This document shows positions 7,626 through 16,431 of a stretch of DNA of 64,000 nucleotides, one piece after another. Location: assembly GCA_964550795.1 (NCBI GenBank), contig CAZKBH010000006.1, positions 1 through 64,000 of the forward strand, read 5' to 3'. How positions within the stretch are numbered: position 1 is the first letter of the stretch; each line of letters begins with the position of its first letter. The notes below the pieces were generated by a model, which worked only from the letters and a program-made list of their open reading frames with translations, did not search any database and was not told the DNA's origin. This stretch comes from M3007 sp964550795 (GTDB lineage Bacteria > Bacteroidota > Bacteroidia > Chitinophagales > Saprospiraceae). A program made the position numbers and the translations under genes.

Positions 7626-9704
7626 TTGAGAAATTTTTTTTACCTAAATCTTTTTGCGACCTTTTTCGTCGCTTTTCTCCCCTGTTTTTTGAGTGCACAA
7701 ACAGACGACGAACTGCTTGAAAACTTTTTTCGGGACAATGAAGCAGCCTCAGAGTCTGATGCACAACAGTTTTTGGAGAACCTCGAACTCCTGCGCGACA
7801 AGCCACTAAACCTTAACACAGTGACCCGCGACGAATTGTTAGCACTCAAACTGCTGAACCCAATTCAGGTAGAAAATTTTATCACCTACCGAACTCGATT
7901 TGGTCCCTTTCTCAACGAGTATGAACTTCAAGCTATCCCAAGATGGGGAGTGGCTGATATTCGCAGGGTACTCCATTTTGCGCGGGTAAAATCCGGCCTC
8001 GACAACCGAAACACCAACCTGCTCGAGGGTTTTAGGCGTGGCGATAATGAAGTGTTCCTGCGTTGGGCGCGCCCGGATCCACCCAACTACAACACCAGAA
8101 ATGCGCAAGGAGATCCGAATGCCTGGGCCATGCGATACCGGCATAATTTTGACAACCGACTCCGTTTCGGCATCACCATGGAAACAGATGCCGGAGAAAA
8201 TTTCTTCGCCAATAATCGCATACCCGTGCGGAACGAAAATGGAGTTGTTACGGATACTATTTCAAAGTTTCAGGGCTTTGACTTTTACAGCGCCCACCTT
8301 TTTGTCCAAAATTTCAACCAGACGGTTCGGGTGGTTGCCCTGGGCGATTATGCCGCCCGGATGGGACAGGGTTTGTTGCTCCAAACTGGTTTTGCTCCCG
8401 GAAAATCCGCCGAAACAGTTTCCGTGGCACGTGGTGGCCGAAAACTGAATGCGTACGGAGCCTTTGGAGAAGCCTTCTTTTTCCGGGGAGCGGCCACAAC
8501 GCTGGCATTTGGTAAAAATTTGGAAGTCACCGCCATGTATTCCCACCGCCGCCGTGATGCAAATATTCAGGAAGCGGACAGTCTTGAATTTGATTCTCCG
8601 GAGATAGAATTTTCTTCCCTTCAAACTTCAGGTTTGCACAGAACGATGTCCGAATTGGAGGATAAACGAAAATTGCGGGAACAGGTGGGTGGTATTTCAG
8701 CTTCCTGGATTGCGAAACGAGGCCAAATTACTGCCAATGCCCTGCACATTGCGTACGACAAACCCTGGAATCCCGCCCCTGCGCCTTATCGGCAGTTCGT
8801 TTTTCGGGGCAGAAGCCTGACAGGCACAAGTATTGACTACAATTATCGCTGGCGCAATCTTTTTCTTTTTGGGGAATCTGCCCGAAGCGATAATGGTGGT
8901 TTTGCAGCCGTCAATGGGCTGCTTTTTTCCGCCGACCGGCACGTGACGCTCACTGCGGTACATCGCTCCCTTGGAAAAGACTACCAGTCTATTTATGGCA
9001 ATCCATTTGCGGAGGTATCTGGCGCCAGCAATGAGCGGGGCCTCTACATGGGTGCCGATATTCGCTGGGTAAGGCGCTGGCAAATCAACTTGTACGCAGA
9101 CGTTTGGCGGCATCCCTGGCTGCGATTTGGGGTGGATGCACCGTCTAGTGGCAGGGAATTTCTTGCCCGGGTTTTATGGACTAAGAGCCGGAATTTTTCC
9201 GTGTACGCGCTTTGGCAGTCAGAAACAAAACAACGCAACGGGGATATAGAGAATACATTTAGCCTGGTGGATGGTCGCCGAGACAGACTCAGGCTACATT
9301 CCATTTACAAGGTCAGCAAACCGATTGAATTACGCAGCCGGGTGGAATGGACCACTTATACCTTGGGCGAAAACCAACCCTCTTTGGGTTTTGTAGCGTA
9401 TCAGGAAGCGATTATCAAACCGCTCGGAAGCCCGTTTTCGGCCGCGATTCGGTATGCCATTTTTGACACGAAAGATTTTGATTCCAGAGTTTATGCCTTT
9501 GAAAACGACCTGTTTGCGGCCGTATCAATCCCTGCATTTTCGGGTCGGGGCACACGCTGGTACGCAAACCTGCATTGGCGGGTGAACCACTGGCTGCGGC
9601 TGGACGCGCGGATTGAACAAACCAACACGCTGAGGGCTGTGAGCAGCACAGGCGCCACGGGCAAAGAATGGGTTTGGAAAGTACAGACGCGGATGAAGTT
9701 TTAA
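7626..9704 (+). CDS. Helix-hairpin-helix protein with outer-membrane beta-barrel body
   Basis: A 692-residue exported protein. After a signal peptide ending about residue 25 (FLPCFLSAQ) and an acidic helix comes a ComEA-like helix-hairpin-helix region (about 57-115: LNLNTVTRDELLALKLL and ITYRTRFGPFLNEYELQAIP). The remaining 560 residues are aromatic, alternating strands ending in VWKVQTRMKF, typical of a beta-barrel. This architecture is known in Bacteroidota as helix-hairpin-helix domain protein; DNA uptake is a guess from the ComEA likeness only. The start is TTG: no ATG or GTG lies between it and the in-frame stop near 7566, and the signal peptide begins right after it. Confidence 0.8.
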   Translation: MRNFFYLNLFATFFVAFLPCFLSAQTDDELLENFFRDNEAASESDAQQFLENLELLRDKPLNLNTVTRDELLALKLLNPIQVENFITYRTRFGPFLNEYELQAIPRWGVADIRRVLHFARVKSGLDNRNTNLLEGFRRGDNEVFLRWARPDPPNYNTRNAQGDPNAWAMRYRHNFDNRLRFGITMETDAGENFFANNRIPVRNENGVVTDTISKFQGFDFYSAHLFVQNFNQTVRVVALGDYAARMGQGLLLQTGFAPGKSAETVSVARGGRKLNAYGAFGEAFFFRGAATTLAFGKNLEVTAMYSHRRRDANIQEADSLEFDSPEIEFSSLQTSGLHRTMSELEDKRKLREQVGGISASWIAKRGQITANALHIAYDKPWNPAPAPYRQFVFRGRSLTGTSIDYNYRWRNLFLFGESARSDNGGFAAVNGLLFSADRHVTLTAVHRSLGKDYQSIYGNPFAEVSGASNERGLYMGADIRWVRRWQINLYADVWRHPWLRFGVDAPSSGREFLARVLWTKSRNFSVYALWQSETKQRNGDIENTFSLVDGRRDRLRLHSIYKVSKPIELRSRVEWTTYTLGENQPSLGFVAYQEAIIKPLGSPFSAAIRYAIFDTKDFDSRVYAFENDLFAAVSIPAFSGRGTRWYANLHWRVNHWLRLDARIEQTNTLRAVSSTGATGKEWVWKVQTRMKF

Positions 9705-9717
9705 GGAAAAAACGCGT

Positions 9718-9969
9718 TTAGTTTACCGCTTCTACCCCCAAAATCTCCGGGATCTTACTGCGGATAGTCTCTTGAATACCGGCGCGCAGGGTCATATCAG
9801 ACATCGAACAAGATTGGCACATGCCCATCCAGCGGATTTTCACGTGCATATCATCCGTAACTTCCACAAGCTCAACGTCTCCTCCATCAACCCGCAGGTG
9901 CGGACGAATGGTTTCGAGGGCGGCTTCTACTCTTTCATTCAGGTGTTTCTTGTCGGAAATGTCAGTCAT
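9718..9969 (-). CDS. NifU C-terminal-type Fe-S scaffold protein
   Basis: An 83-residue single-domain NifU-like protein. It contains RPHLRVDGGDVELVEV and the cluster-binding motif MGMCQSCSMSDMTLR (Cys51 and Cys54), then the usual GIQETIRSKIPEILGVEAV end. Such proteins carry a [4Fe-4S] cluster, bound as a dimer, and pass it to target enzymes; with complex I and other Fe-S proteins in the window this is a housekeeping role. The start at 9969 gives the normal N-terminus, and a promoter lies 17 bases upstream. A longer frame reaches into the repeat upstream and is not credible. Confidence 0.92.
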   Translation of the reverse strand: MTDISDKKHLNERVEAALETIRPHLRVDGGDVELVEVTDDMHVKIRWMGMCQSCSMSDMTLRAGIQETIRSKIPEILGVEAVN

Positions 9970-9985
9970 TATATTGAATTTGCTG

Positions 9986-10018
9986 CAAAAGTAGTGAATA
10001 AACACAGGTTTGCGGCAA
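9986..10018 (-). promoter_or_regulatory. Promoter of the NifU-like gene
   Basis: TACTTTTG (9986-9993, minus strand) fits TAnnTTTG, and a TTG (10016-10018) lies 22 bases further upstream as -33 box. Confidence 0.65.
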
Positions 10019-10042
10019 GTGTTCTTCAACATGTCCCAAACG

Positions 10043-10112
10043 ACCTCGGAGAGGTCAAACGTTTGTAGCTCGTGATCCGAAAAAACCCACAAACGTTTGA
10101 CCTCTCCGAGGT
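10043..10112. repeat. Inverted pair of the ACCTCGGAGAGGTC repeat
   Basis: Arms 10043-10066 and 10089-10112 are perfect 24-base inverted copies of the repeat found at 6421-6607, separated by 22 bases. The pair lies between the start of the NifU-like gene and the end of the PorE-like gene, which are on the same strand, so it would form a strong hairpin in the 3' end of the PorE-like transcript. Confidence 0.9.
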
Positions 10113-10121
10113 TATTCTGAA

Positions 10122-12200
10122 TCAAAAATTGTCCCGAACGCTTTGTTTTCCGCTGGAAGGCGCTGGTTTGCGCTCCCGTTGTTCAACTTTCTCAATCACA
10201 ATACTGGTTGGACCAGCGGTGATTTTGAATTCGGTACGCCGGTTGACCTGGTGTTCTTCTTCTGTGCATTCTACCCCGTTGGTACATTTGTTCAGGGGTT
10301 GTTTTTCGCCATAACCTTTCGCCACAATCCGATCTTTGGCAACACCTTTTTTTACAATCCAATCCACAGCACTGTTGGCGCGACGTTGAGAAAGGTCTTC
10401 GTTGTAGTTGTCATTGCCACGTGAATCTGTGTGGGACGAAAGTTCGATCTTCATGTCCGGGTATTTTTGCATCAAATCCACCACACTTTGTAAATCTGGC
10501 TCTGCGTCCGGGCGAATGTCAGCCTTATCGTAGTCATACAGGATATAATCCAGACGAATGGGTTCGTTGATGCGCAGGGTATCGAATTCAGGCTCACGTT
10601 TCAGGAGACGCAGGGTCAATTTTTTCTCCATTGCAGTGGTTTTTTTAACCCCTAAAGTGTTGAATAACAAGGTGTCTGGCTTGAATCCTTCCGCATTGGC
10701 AATGGCCATGTAGGAACGTTCAGGCAAAAGCGTGAAGGGGAATTCGTTTGCTGCGAGGTTGGTTTTTTCATCCACGTTGCTCGCTATTTTCTCGGTCACA
10801 TCAAGTACCGTAACGACAGCTCCTTTAAGTGCTGGATTTTCCTTCTCACCCTTGCGGCGCAGGCGGAATGTTTTAGCAGTCAATTCTACTTTGACGCGCT
10901 CTAATTCCCAGGCATAAATGTCATCGCAGCAAGTTTTGCTCTTCAGGTTGTTGGGGCCAGGGCGATTGCTTTGAAGGAATCCGGTGAATCCGTCAGAGGA
11001 GCGTGTGTAATGGAGATCGTCCACGCTGGTATTGATGCCAAGTGGCAGCATTTTTGGATCACTCCAAATGGAGCCATTCCACTGGGTTTCAAAAACATCA
11101 TAGCCTCCGATGGTTGGGCGACCATTGCTGGAAAACCACAATTTACCATCTTGATAGAATGGGGAAGCTTCGTCGCCGGAGGTATTCACCACATCGCCGA
11201 GGTTGATGGGCAACCCATACACGCCTTCCGCTTTTTTAGGTGCGTAATACAGGTCAAATCCGCCTTTTCCGCCTGGCATATTTGATACAAAAAACAGCAC
11301 TTTTTCACCAAAAAGTTCACCTTCACAAGGGTGTTTAGCGATAAAATCGCCGTTTACACCGGTTGCTTCCGTTGCACCGCTCCAACCGTCGGGGCCTTTT
11401 TGAGAAATGAATATTTTGCTTGTGGCCATGTCCTGACCTTTTTCAGACAGTTCTACCCGGGTGAAATACATGGTTTTGCCGTCGGCAGAAATGCTCACGT
11501 TGCCCTGGTGCCAGCCTTCGCGGTTGATCTGGGTGCCCAGGGGTTCTGGTTCGCCGTATTCGGCGCCTGACTTGGTTGTGGTGTAAATTTTAGAGTGCCA
11601 ATCGCCTTCTTTGCCGTTGAGGACTACCACTTCTTTGGATCGAATGGAAGCAAAATAGAGTTCTCCGGAACTGTAAGAAGGAGAGGCGTCTGTTTGCGGG
11701 TTGTTGGCGGTTTTGCCGAGGTTGTCCACGAGGAGGTTTTCGGGCTGCTTCATTTTCCGGGCCAGTTCACAACCGGCAATTTCACGTTTGGAGACTGCTT
11801 TAAGCGAGTCGTTGCCTCCATCTGCAATATATTCGTTGAACATATCCACGGCCTCTGCGTAATTGCCGTTGTATTTCATGCTGAGCGCATACCAATATTT
11901 CAACTCAGTAAACTCAAGTTTCCGGTCGCGGCTAACCAGGCGTTTGAAGGCCTTTTCGGCTTTTTCATAGTCGCGGAGTTCAAACTGGAGTTTGGCTACC
12001 TTAGCAGTGATGAGTTTGTCCGTTTTATTTTCAGCGAGGTACTTTTCGTACAATTCTACAGCAGCGTATGGATTGCCGTCGGCCTCTGCTTCTTGAGCAG
12101 ATTTAAGGTTGGCTGCAGGGGTCGAGCGGTTGAGCGGTTGTGCTTGGGCAGCAACAGTCAACAACGACGCGAATAGGAGGAGCGAAAAAAGTTTTTTCAT
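10122..12200 (-). CDS. PorE-like OmpA-family protein (TPR, PD40 propeller, CRD, OmpA domain)
   Basis: A 692-residue protein with a signal peptide (1-20), tetratricopeptide repeats (about 30-150), a beta-propeller of WD40-like PD40 repeats (about 165-410; ASPSYSSGELYFAS, ISADGKTMYFTR, EASPFYQDGKLWFSSNG), a carboxypeptidase-regulatory-like domain (about 430-545) and a C-terminal OmpA peptidoglycan-binding domain (about 560-680; SSHTDSRGNDNYNEDLSQRR). This is the order described for PorE of the type IX secretion system. PorP/SprF lies 69 bases upstream, the usual pairing. It is probably an envelope protein linking T9SS parts or a secreted partner to peptidoglycan. Paralogues are common, so it need not be the core PorE. 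Confidence 0.85.
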   Translation of the reverse strand: MKKLFSLLLFASLLTVAAQAQPLNRSTPAANLKSAQEAEADGNPYAAVELYEKYLAENKTDKLITAKVAKLQFELRDYEKAEKAFKRLVSRDRKLEFTELKYWYALSMKYNGNYAEAVDMFNEYIADGGNDSLKAVSKREIAGCELARKMKQPENLLVDNLGKTANNPQTDASPSYSSGELYFASIRSKEVVVLNGKEGDWHSKIYTTTKSGAEYGEPEPLGTQINREGWHQGNVSISADGKTMYFTRVELSEKGQDMATSKIFISQKGPDGWSGATEATGVNGDFIAKHPCEGELFGEKVLFFVSNMPGGKGGFDLYYAPKKAEGVYGLPINLGDVVNTSGDEASPFYQDGKLWFSSNGRPTIGGYDVFETQWNGSIWSDPKMLPLGINTSVDDLHYTRSSDGFTGFLQSNRPGPNNLKSKTCCDDIYAWELERVKVELTAKTFRLRRKGEKENPALKGAVVTVLDVTEKIASNVDEKTNLAANEFPFTLLPERSYMAIANAEGFKPDTLLFNTLGVKKTTAMEKKLTLRLLKREPEFDTLRINEPIRLDYILYDYDKADIRPDAEPDLQSVVDLMQKYPDMKIELSSHTDSRGNDNYNEDLSQRRANSAVDWIVKKGVAKDRIVAKGYGEKQPLNKCTNGVECTEEEHQVNRRTEFKITAGPTSIVIEKVEQRERKPAPSSGKQSVRDNF

Positions 12201-12269
12201 TTTATGCCTTCGGCAGATGCCGTATTGGTTGCTAAATGATTGAATAACGAGGGTGTTTTGAAAAATGGC

Positions 12270-13361
12270 TTAGAACCTGGGGCAAAGTACCTTGGTTTTG
12301 ACCTTGGTTGGTTTGTAAATTTTAACGATGTAATTGGCTGCGAGTTCAAAGCCGCCTCGATAATTCGTTTGGGAACTCAGTTCGCTGACATTCACATCAT
12401 AAGCCAGCCCAACGCGCAGACTTTTTATTCTAGCCCCAAGCATCGGATAAATTGCATCGCCACCCGAGAGGCGGTACCCAAGGCCAAAGTTCAGATCAAT
12501 GTCTTTTTCTGTATTGAAGACGTAGGATCCGAGGGCCTGAAGGCTGATTTCATCAATGCCACTCATGGTCTGGTACAGAAAGGAAGGTCCGACGGTCAGT
12601 TTATCGTTCAACTTGATGTTGAACAGGCCCGTCACCACGGAGCGGCGGTTGATTTGTGCGTTACCAGAACCTTGGGTTCCCGTTCCGGTTCCAGTTCCGG
12701 GACCACCGCCAGTGGTAACCAGTCCGTAATTTCCGCGGCTGAGGTGATACATCGCATAGCCAATGCTCATGTCCATGCGTTTGTTGAGCTTGGCGTTCAA
12801 CACGATGCCACCGTCAATATCTCTCCAATCTGCTCTGGCTTCAAGGGCAGATTGAAAGTCAACTTGCGCTCCTGAGTTGTAGCCACCGGCAGGTGTTGGA
12901 TTCAAGTATCCCTCTTCAAAAAAGTATTTAGAAGGGTCAACCCGTCTCCCTGCCTGTCCAAATTGCGCCCCGAAGGTGAGATAAGCCCGGCCTTTTTTGT
13001 CCAAAGAAAGGTGGTAGGAAGCGCCGATTTTGGCGGCCGTTTGCGTAAGATCTCCGGCTCCAGCCTTATCGGAAAAGAATACCAGTCCAACCCCAACCCA
13101 GTCGCGTTTGCGGAAACCCGTAATAATGGGCGCATCCACCCAAAGCGAAGGTGTTTTGTATTGACCTCTGTTGCCAATGACGCTGGCCCACTGGCCACGG
13201 TAGATACCCCCGATCCGAACGGTGCCCTCAAAATTGCCAATATTGGCCGGATTGAGGGTCATGGGCGACATGTTGTATTGTGAAAAGTGGATGTCCTGGG
13301 CCTTTAAAGCGGAGAGGCTTAGGGACGATAAAAGCAAAAGGAGTAGTTTTCTAATGTGCAT
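12270..13361 (-). CDS. PorP/SprF family type IX secretion membrane protein
   Basis: A 363-residue outer-membrane protein. It begins MHIRKLLLLLLSSLSLSALK followed by QDIHFSQYNMSPMTLNPANI, the hallmark of PorP/SprF; the rest is beta-barrel with G-x-x-Y strands. The start at 13361 restores the signal peptide; the in-frame extension upstream is not protein-like. SprF of Flavobacterium is needed to secrete the adhesin SprB, and each PorP/SprF paralogue is thought to serve a nearby large substrate. No such adhesin gene lies here, so the client is unknown. A Gly/Thr-rich stretch (TGGGPGTGTGTGTQGSG) in the middle is probably an exposed loop. Confidence 0.9.
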   Translation of the reverse strand: MHIRKLLLLLLSSLSLSALKAQDIHFSQYNMSPMTLNPANIGNFEGTVRIGGIYRGQWASVIGNRGQYKTPSLWVDAPIITGFRKRDWVGVGLVFFSDKAGAGDLTQTAAKIGASYHLSLDKKGRAYLTFGAQFGQAGRRVDPSKYFFEEGYLNPTPAGGYNSGAQVDFQSALEARADWRDIDGGIVLNAKLNKRMDMSIGYAMYHLSRGNYGLVTTGGGPGTGTGTGTQGSGNAQINRRSVVTGLFNIKLNDKLTVGPSFLYQTMSGIDEISLQALGSYVFNTEKDIDLNFGLGYRLSGGDAIYPMLGARIKSLRVGLAYDVNVSELSSQTNYRGGFELAANYIVKIYKPTKVKTKVLCPRF

Positions 13362-13652
13362 AATTACGTGACGTTGGACTGATTGACATTGGATTTCAGA
13401 CTTCAGACGAGGTAGAAAAATAGCCTTGAAAACCAATTTATTAGATCGAATTTCAAGCGAAGATATAACCAACGGTTGAGGCCTTTGATGTTTCTCGGCG
13501 AAATGTAGAGCAAAATCCAGAATCAGCGGCTAAGGGAGGGGATGGATTTTCTCAAAAAAAGGATTTTGGCACCTAAATGGCATTTTAATGCCTTTGTCAC
13601 CCGAGTGTTTTTTTAGGTGCAACGCCACTCCACTGGATATTTTCGCGGAGAT

Positions 13653-13685
13653 AGACTTTCCAAGTTTTAAAAACTTGGAAAGTCT
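13653..13685. repeat. 33-bp perfect palindrome
   Basis: Arms AGACTTTCCAAGTTTT around one base, 21 bases beyond the stop codon of the minus-strand glycosyltransferase gene. It may act as its terminator. The rest of 13362-13706 has no recognisable gene. Confidence 0.85.
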
Positions 13686-13706
13686 GGGTGCTTGAAAAAA
13701 CACTTT

Positions 13707-14654
13707 TCAAACTTCAATCTGCAAGGCGTTCATACACTTGAAATGGCCTTTCGGACATTGATCAAAACCGATTTTGGAACATGGTCGGCAGCGGAGGCCC
13801 TGCACCTCCACAGACGTATTCAAATCCAAACCCGTTGGGTAAAGCGGCCACATGCCAAATTTCGGGACGGTGCTGCCCCAAATCGAAAGAATGGGCTTGC
13901 GCAAGGCCGCTGCAATGTGCATCAAGCCGGTATCGTGCGTGATTACTTTGCTGGATTTTTGGGCAACCAAAGCAGACTGGTGCAGGGAAAGTTGCGCGCA
14001 TCGGTTTTGTACATGCGACCCGGCGGCTTGTGCAACTCGGGCACCGACCTCCTGCTCCGTTTTTCCCCCGAGCAAAATGATGGGTTGCTGGATGCGTTGG
14101 CAGAGTTCGATGATTTTGGCTTCCGGCAGGCGTTTGGTGGCATGCGTCGCGCCAATGGCGAAGGCAATAAAAGGCTCGTTGGGCAATTCAAACGGCAACT
14201 TGGGGGTGTTTTCCGGGATAAAATAATCCAGCCCTTGTCCATCGTAGCTTACACCCAAGTGCTTGACGGTCAGCATATAACGATCCACGATATGTAGCTT
14301 CGGCATTCGATCCAGCTTAAACTGGACGAGCAGCCATTTTTCCCAGTTCAATTTGTTGAAGGAGTGGGCGGGTTTGCCCAGCGCAAATTTTAGCCGAAGG
14401 CTCCGAAGGTTGTGGTGCAAATCAATGACCTGATCGTACTGCTCGTTTTTCAGGCTGACCAACAAGTCGGGCAGCACTTCCTGATTGAAAGAAAATACAC
14501 GATCCACGTATGGATTTGCCTCCAGGATGCTCGCAAAAGCGTCTTTCGTCAAAAAATGAACCTCCGCGCCCGTTTGTTTTTTCAGGCAACGCAGCACAGG
14601 CGTAGTCAGGACAATGTCGCCAATGGAAGAAAAACGAAGGACCAGGATTTTCAA
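13707..14654 (-). CDS. Glycosyltransferase family 9 (heptosyltransferase-like)
   Basis: A 315-residue protein starting LKILVLRFSSIGDIVLTTPV, the N-terminal nucleotide-sugar fold of ADP-heptose:LPS heptosyltransferases. Later motifs IILLGGKTEQEVGARV, THDTGLMHIAAAL and LSIWGSTVPKFGM match the donor-binding half. It probably transfers heptose or a related sugar to the lipopolysaccharide inner core on the cytoplasmic face. The start is TTG at 14654: it gives the conserved N-terminus and leaves 10 bases to the stop of the upstream small membrane gene, so the two form an operon. A longer ATG frame would overlap that gene completely. The acceptor cannot be deduced. Confidence 0.85.
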   Translation of the reverse strand: MKILVLRFSSIGDIVLTTPVLRCLKKQTGAEVHFLTKDAFASILEANPYVDRVFSFNQEVLPDLLVSLKNEQYDQVIDLHHNLRSLRLKFALGKPAHSFNKLNWEKWLLVQFKLDRMPKLHIVDRYMLTVKHLGVSYDGQGLDYFIPENTPKLPFELPNEPFIAFAIGATHATKRLPEAKIIELCQRIQQPIILLGGKTEQEVGARVAQAAGSHVQNRCAQLSLHQSALVAQKSSKVITHDTGLMHIAAALRKPILSIWGSTVPKFGMWPLYPTGLDLNTSVEVQGLRCRPCSKIGFDQCPKGHFKCMNALQIEV

Positions 14655-14664
14655 CGGGTCTAAA

Positions 14665-14829
14665 CTAAAGACGGCCCAAGGCGCCAGCCAATGCAGTGAA
14701 CTGGAACGGCCATGCGACCCAAATCCATTCAGGAAGCCAGATGAGAAGGGCAAGCATTACAACGGTGCTCACGATGAACATAATCCAGTCGCGGCCAGGG
14801 TTATTGACGTATTCTTCGTTCTTTTTCAT
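14665..14829 (-). CDS. Small membrane protein, 54 residues
   Basis: Start MKKNEEYVNNPGRDWIMFIV, then two hydrophobic segments (about 16-32 and 35-50) separated by a short PEW turn, ending AGALGRL. It lies 10 bases upstream of the glycosyltransferase gene on the same strand and is probably co-transcribed. No family was recognised; the charged N-terminus should stay in the cytoplasm. Its length and tight linkage support it as a real gene. Confidence 0.65.
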   Translation of the reverse strand: MKKNEEYVNNPGRDWIMFIVSTVVMLALLIWLPEWIWVAWPFQFTALAGALGRL

Positions 14830-14956
14830 GATGTGCGATTCATTATTGATGGGCAAAAGTAAAAACGTTTTCCAAAACATGGCTTAGAAAATGACAATTT
14901 GGAAGGGTTTAAAATTCTGGGCAGTCAGTAGCTGCCAAATTCTTTCCTTTGCGGCC

Positions 14957-15478
14957 ATGATTCAAGTATTTGTTACCGGCGGTACTTTTGACAAAGAGTA
15001 CAATTATCTCACAGGAGAACTTTATTTCAAGGACACGCACCTAAGCGAGATGTTCCAGCTGGGGCGTTGCGGGGTGGAAATTGACATCCGCACGCTCATG
15101 ATGGTGGACTCGCTTGAAATGCGCGACGAAGACCGGGCGCTGATTGTCCACAGTTGCAGAAGAACCCCTGCCAGTCGTATTCTCATCACCCACGGCACGG
15201 ATCGGATGGTGGAAACAGCGCGTCTTCTGGCCGAAGCCGATATTACCGACAAAACGATCATCCTAACCGGCGCGATGATTCCGTATGCTTTTGGAACTTC
15301 ATCCGATGGGTTTTTTAACCTCGGTAGCGCTTTGGCATTTGCACAGGTATTACCTCCGGGAGTTTACGTGGTGATGAACGGGCGTTATTTCGACTGGGAT
15401 CGCGTGCGCAAAAACCGACAGACGGGGACTTTTGAAGAATTGCCCAGCGGAACGGAAGGGGGTGAATTTTCGATTTAA
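14957..15478 (+). CDS. Short asparaginase-domain protein
   Basis: A 173-residue protein with only the N-terminal domain of the asparaginase family. The nucleophile motif is at the start (FVTGGTFDKEY, residues 5-15) and the second catalytic motif is present (ITHGTDRMVETARLLA, about residue 78), with ILTGAMIPYAFGTSDGFFNL-like sequence after it (conserved TGAM). True L-asparaginases are about 330 residues and have a C-terminal domain; it is absent here and the end of the protein is not cut by a frameshift. Short stand-alone forms exist in Bacteroidota, so it may be complete, but its activity is uncertain. The start at 14957 is chosen because the motif normally lies close to the N-terminus. Confidence 0.8.
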   Translation: MIQVFVTGGTFDKEYNYLTGELYFKDTHLSEMFQLGRCGVEIDIRTLMMVDSLEMRDEDRALIVHSCRRTPASRILITHGTDRMVETARLLAEADITDKTIILTGAMIPYAFGTSSDGFFNLGSALAFAQVLPPGVYVVMNGRYFDWDRVRKNRQTGTFEELPSGTEGGEFSI

Positions 15479-15486
15479 AGGCCGCA

Positions 15487-15768
15487 TTAACGAGTCAAAA
15501 AGTCCATTTGTCCACCCAATATGAGTACGTAAATGGCGCCTGCCACCAGCATGGATACGATGCTGAGGGCCATGATTTGGAAATATTGCCTGGGTACTTT
15601 GGAACGCTCTATCGCCTCCGAAATAAGTGCAATGACCAGCACGGCAAATACGATGGCGCCTACAATAAGCGTTAGGAGCGCCGCCAGGTAATCGTTCAGC
15701 AGCCAAAGGCAAAGCCAGAACACGGTTTGTATCAAAAAAATCTCCAATAAAGACAGGCGCAACTTCAT
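15487..15768 (-). CDS. Small integral membrane protein
   Basis: A 93-residue protein with three hydrophobic segments (about 8-25, 27-50 and 65-88) and short charged turns (EAIERSKVPRQ). The start MKLRLSLLEIFLIQ is preferred over an upstream ATG that would overlap the divergent gene. Its stop is only 8 bases from the stop of the convergent asparaginase-domain gene. No family was recognised. Confidence 0.6.
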   Translation of the reverse strand: MKLRLSLLEIFLIQTVFWLCLWLLNDYLAALLTLIVGAIVFAVLVIALISEAIERSKVPRQYFQIMALSIVSMLVAGAIYVLILGGQMDFLTR

Positions 15769-15787
15769 GGTTAAGTCAATTATCAAG

Positions 15788-16321
15788 ATGAAAAAAAGCA
15801 TTTCTCTCCTCTTTCCCCTCGTTTTTCTGCTTCCCCTTACCTCTTTCGCTCAAACGCAGCAGGAAGAAGCTGGGCCGCCCAGCACAGAGGCGGAATTTGA
15901 GCAGCAATATCAGGACCGCATCCGCAAGGAAGTACTCAATGGGGTGTATATCCCGAAAAATTTAGAAGATGCGATGCTGGAACTGGACAAACGAATCAGC
16001 GTAGAAGCCCGCGTGAAGTTCAAAGAACTGCCTGAAGCGGAAGTTTGTTCGGTCATGCACAATCGCCTTGGCCAATGGATGATTCTGAATTGGGGGTTTT
16101 ACGGTGGATCCAGACTATCCAATTATCTACGCAGTGCAGGGGTGACTTTCCCCGACGACATGGCTGATTTTTTGATTCTGGCGTACCACCGTCGCCAAAA
16201 TGGTAAACCCGTCGGAATCAAGGAATTGGCTACCGATTTTCGCGATCGCCGTAAAAAAGCGTACCAGGAAGAAATGAAAAAAGGGAAGGTGATTCACGAG
16301 GAGGTGCGGAAGCGGAATTGA
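15788..16321 (+). CDS. Secreted DUF6794-like protein
   Basis: A 177-residue protein with a signal peptide (MKKSISLLFPLVFLLPLTSF, cleaved after FAQ). The mature part has NGVYIPKNLEDAMLELDKRI, LGQWMILNWGFYGGSRLSNYL and a later HRRQNGKPVGIKE, a pattern seen in the Bacteroidota family DUF6794, whose function is unknown. It starts 19 bases from the divergent small membrane gene, so the two share a very short promoter region. The C-terminus is Lys/Arg-rich. A 33-35-bp palindrome follows 12 bases after the stop. The family call rests on remembered motifs and is moderate. Confidence 0.65.
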   Translation: MKKSISLLFPLVFLLPLTSFAQTQQEEAGPPSTEAEFEQQYQDRIRKEVLNGVYIPKNLEDAMLELDKRISVEARVKFKELPEAEVCSVMHNRLGQWMILNWGFYGGSRLSNYLRSAGVTFPDDMADFLILAYHRRQNGKPVGIKELATDFRDRRKKAYQEEMKKGKVIHEEVRKRN

Positions 16322-16332
16322 AGATACGTGAC

Positions 16333-16367
16333 TACGTTTACTAAACTTTTAAAGTTTAGTAAACGTA
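16333..16367. repeat. 35-bp perfect palindrome after the DUF6794-like gene
   Basis: Arms of 17 bases (TACGTTTACTAAACTTT) around one central T, 12 bases beyond the stop at 16321. Apart from one extra pair it has the same geometry as the other 33-bp palindromes. Confidence 0.85.
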
Positions 16368-16389
16368 ATGTATCCCAAAAAAACATGAG

Positions 16390-16399
16390 NNNNNNNNNN
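16390..16399. other. Assembly gap (10 Ns)
   Basis: The sequence on both sides shares AAAAAAACATGAG, and CCCCGAAGGGG follows on the right. Unresolved repeats probably caused the gap, so its real length is unknown and missing sequence is possible. Confidence 0.95.
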
Positions 16400-16431
16400 C
16401 CCCGAAGGGGTGACATCCTTATACCCCCCCC

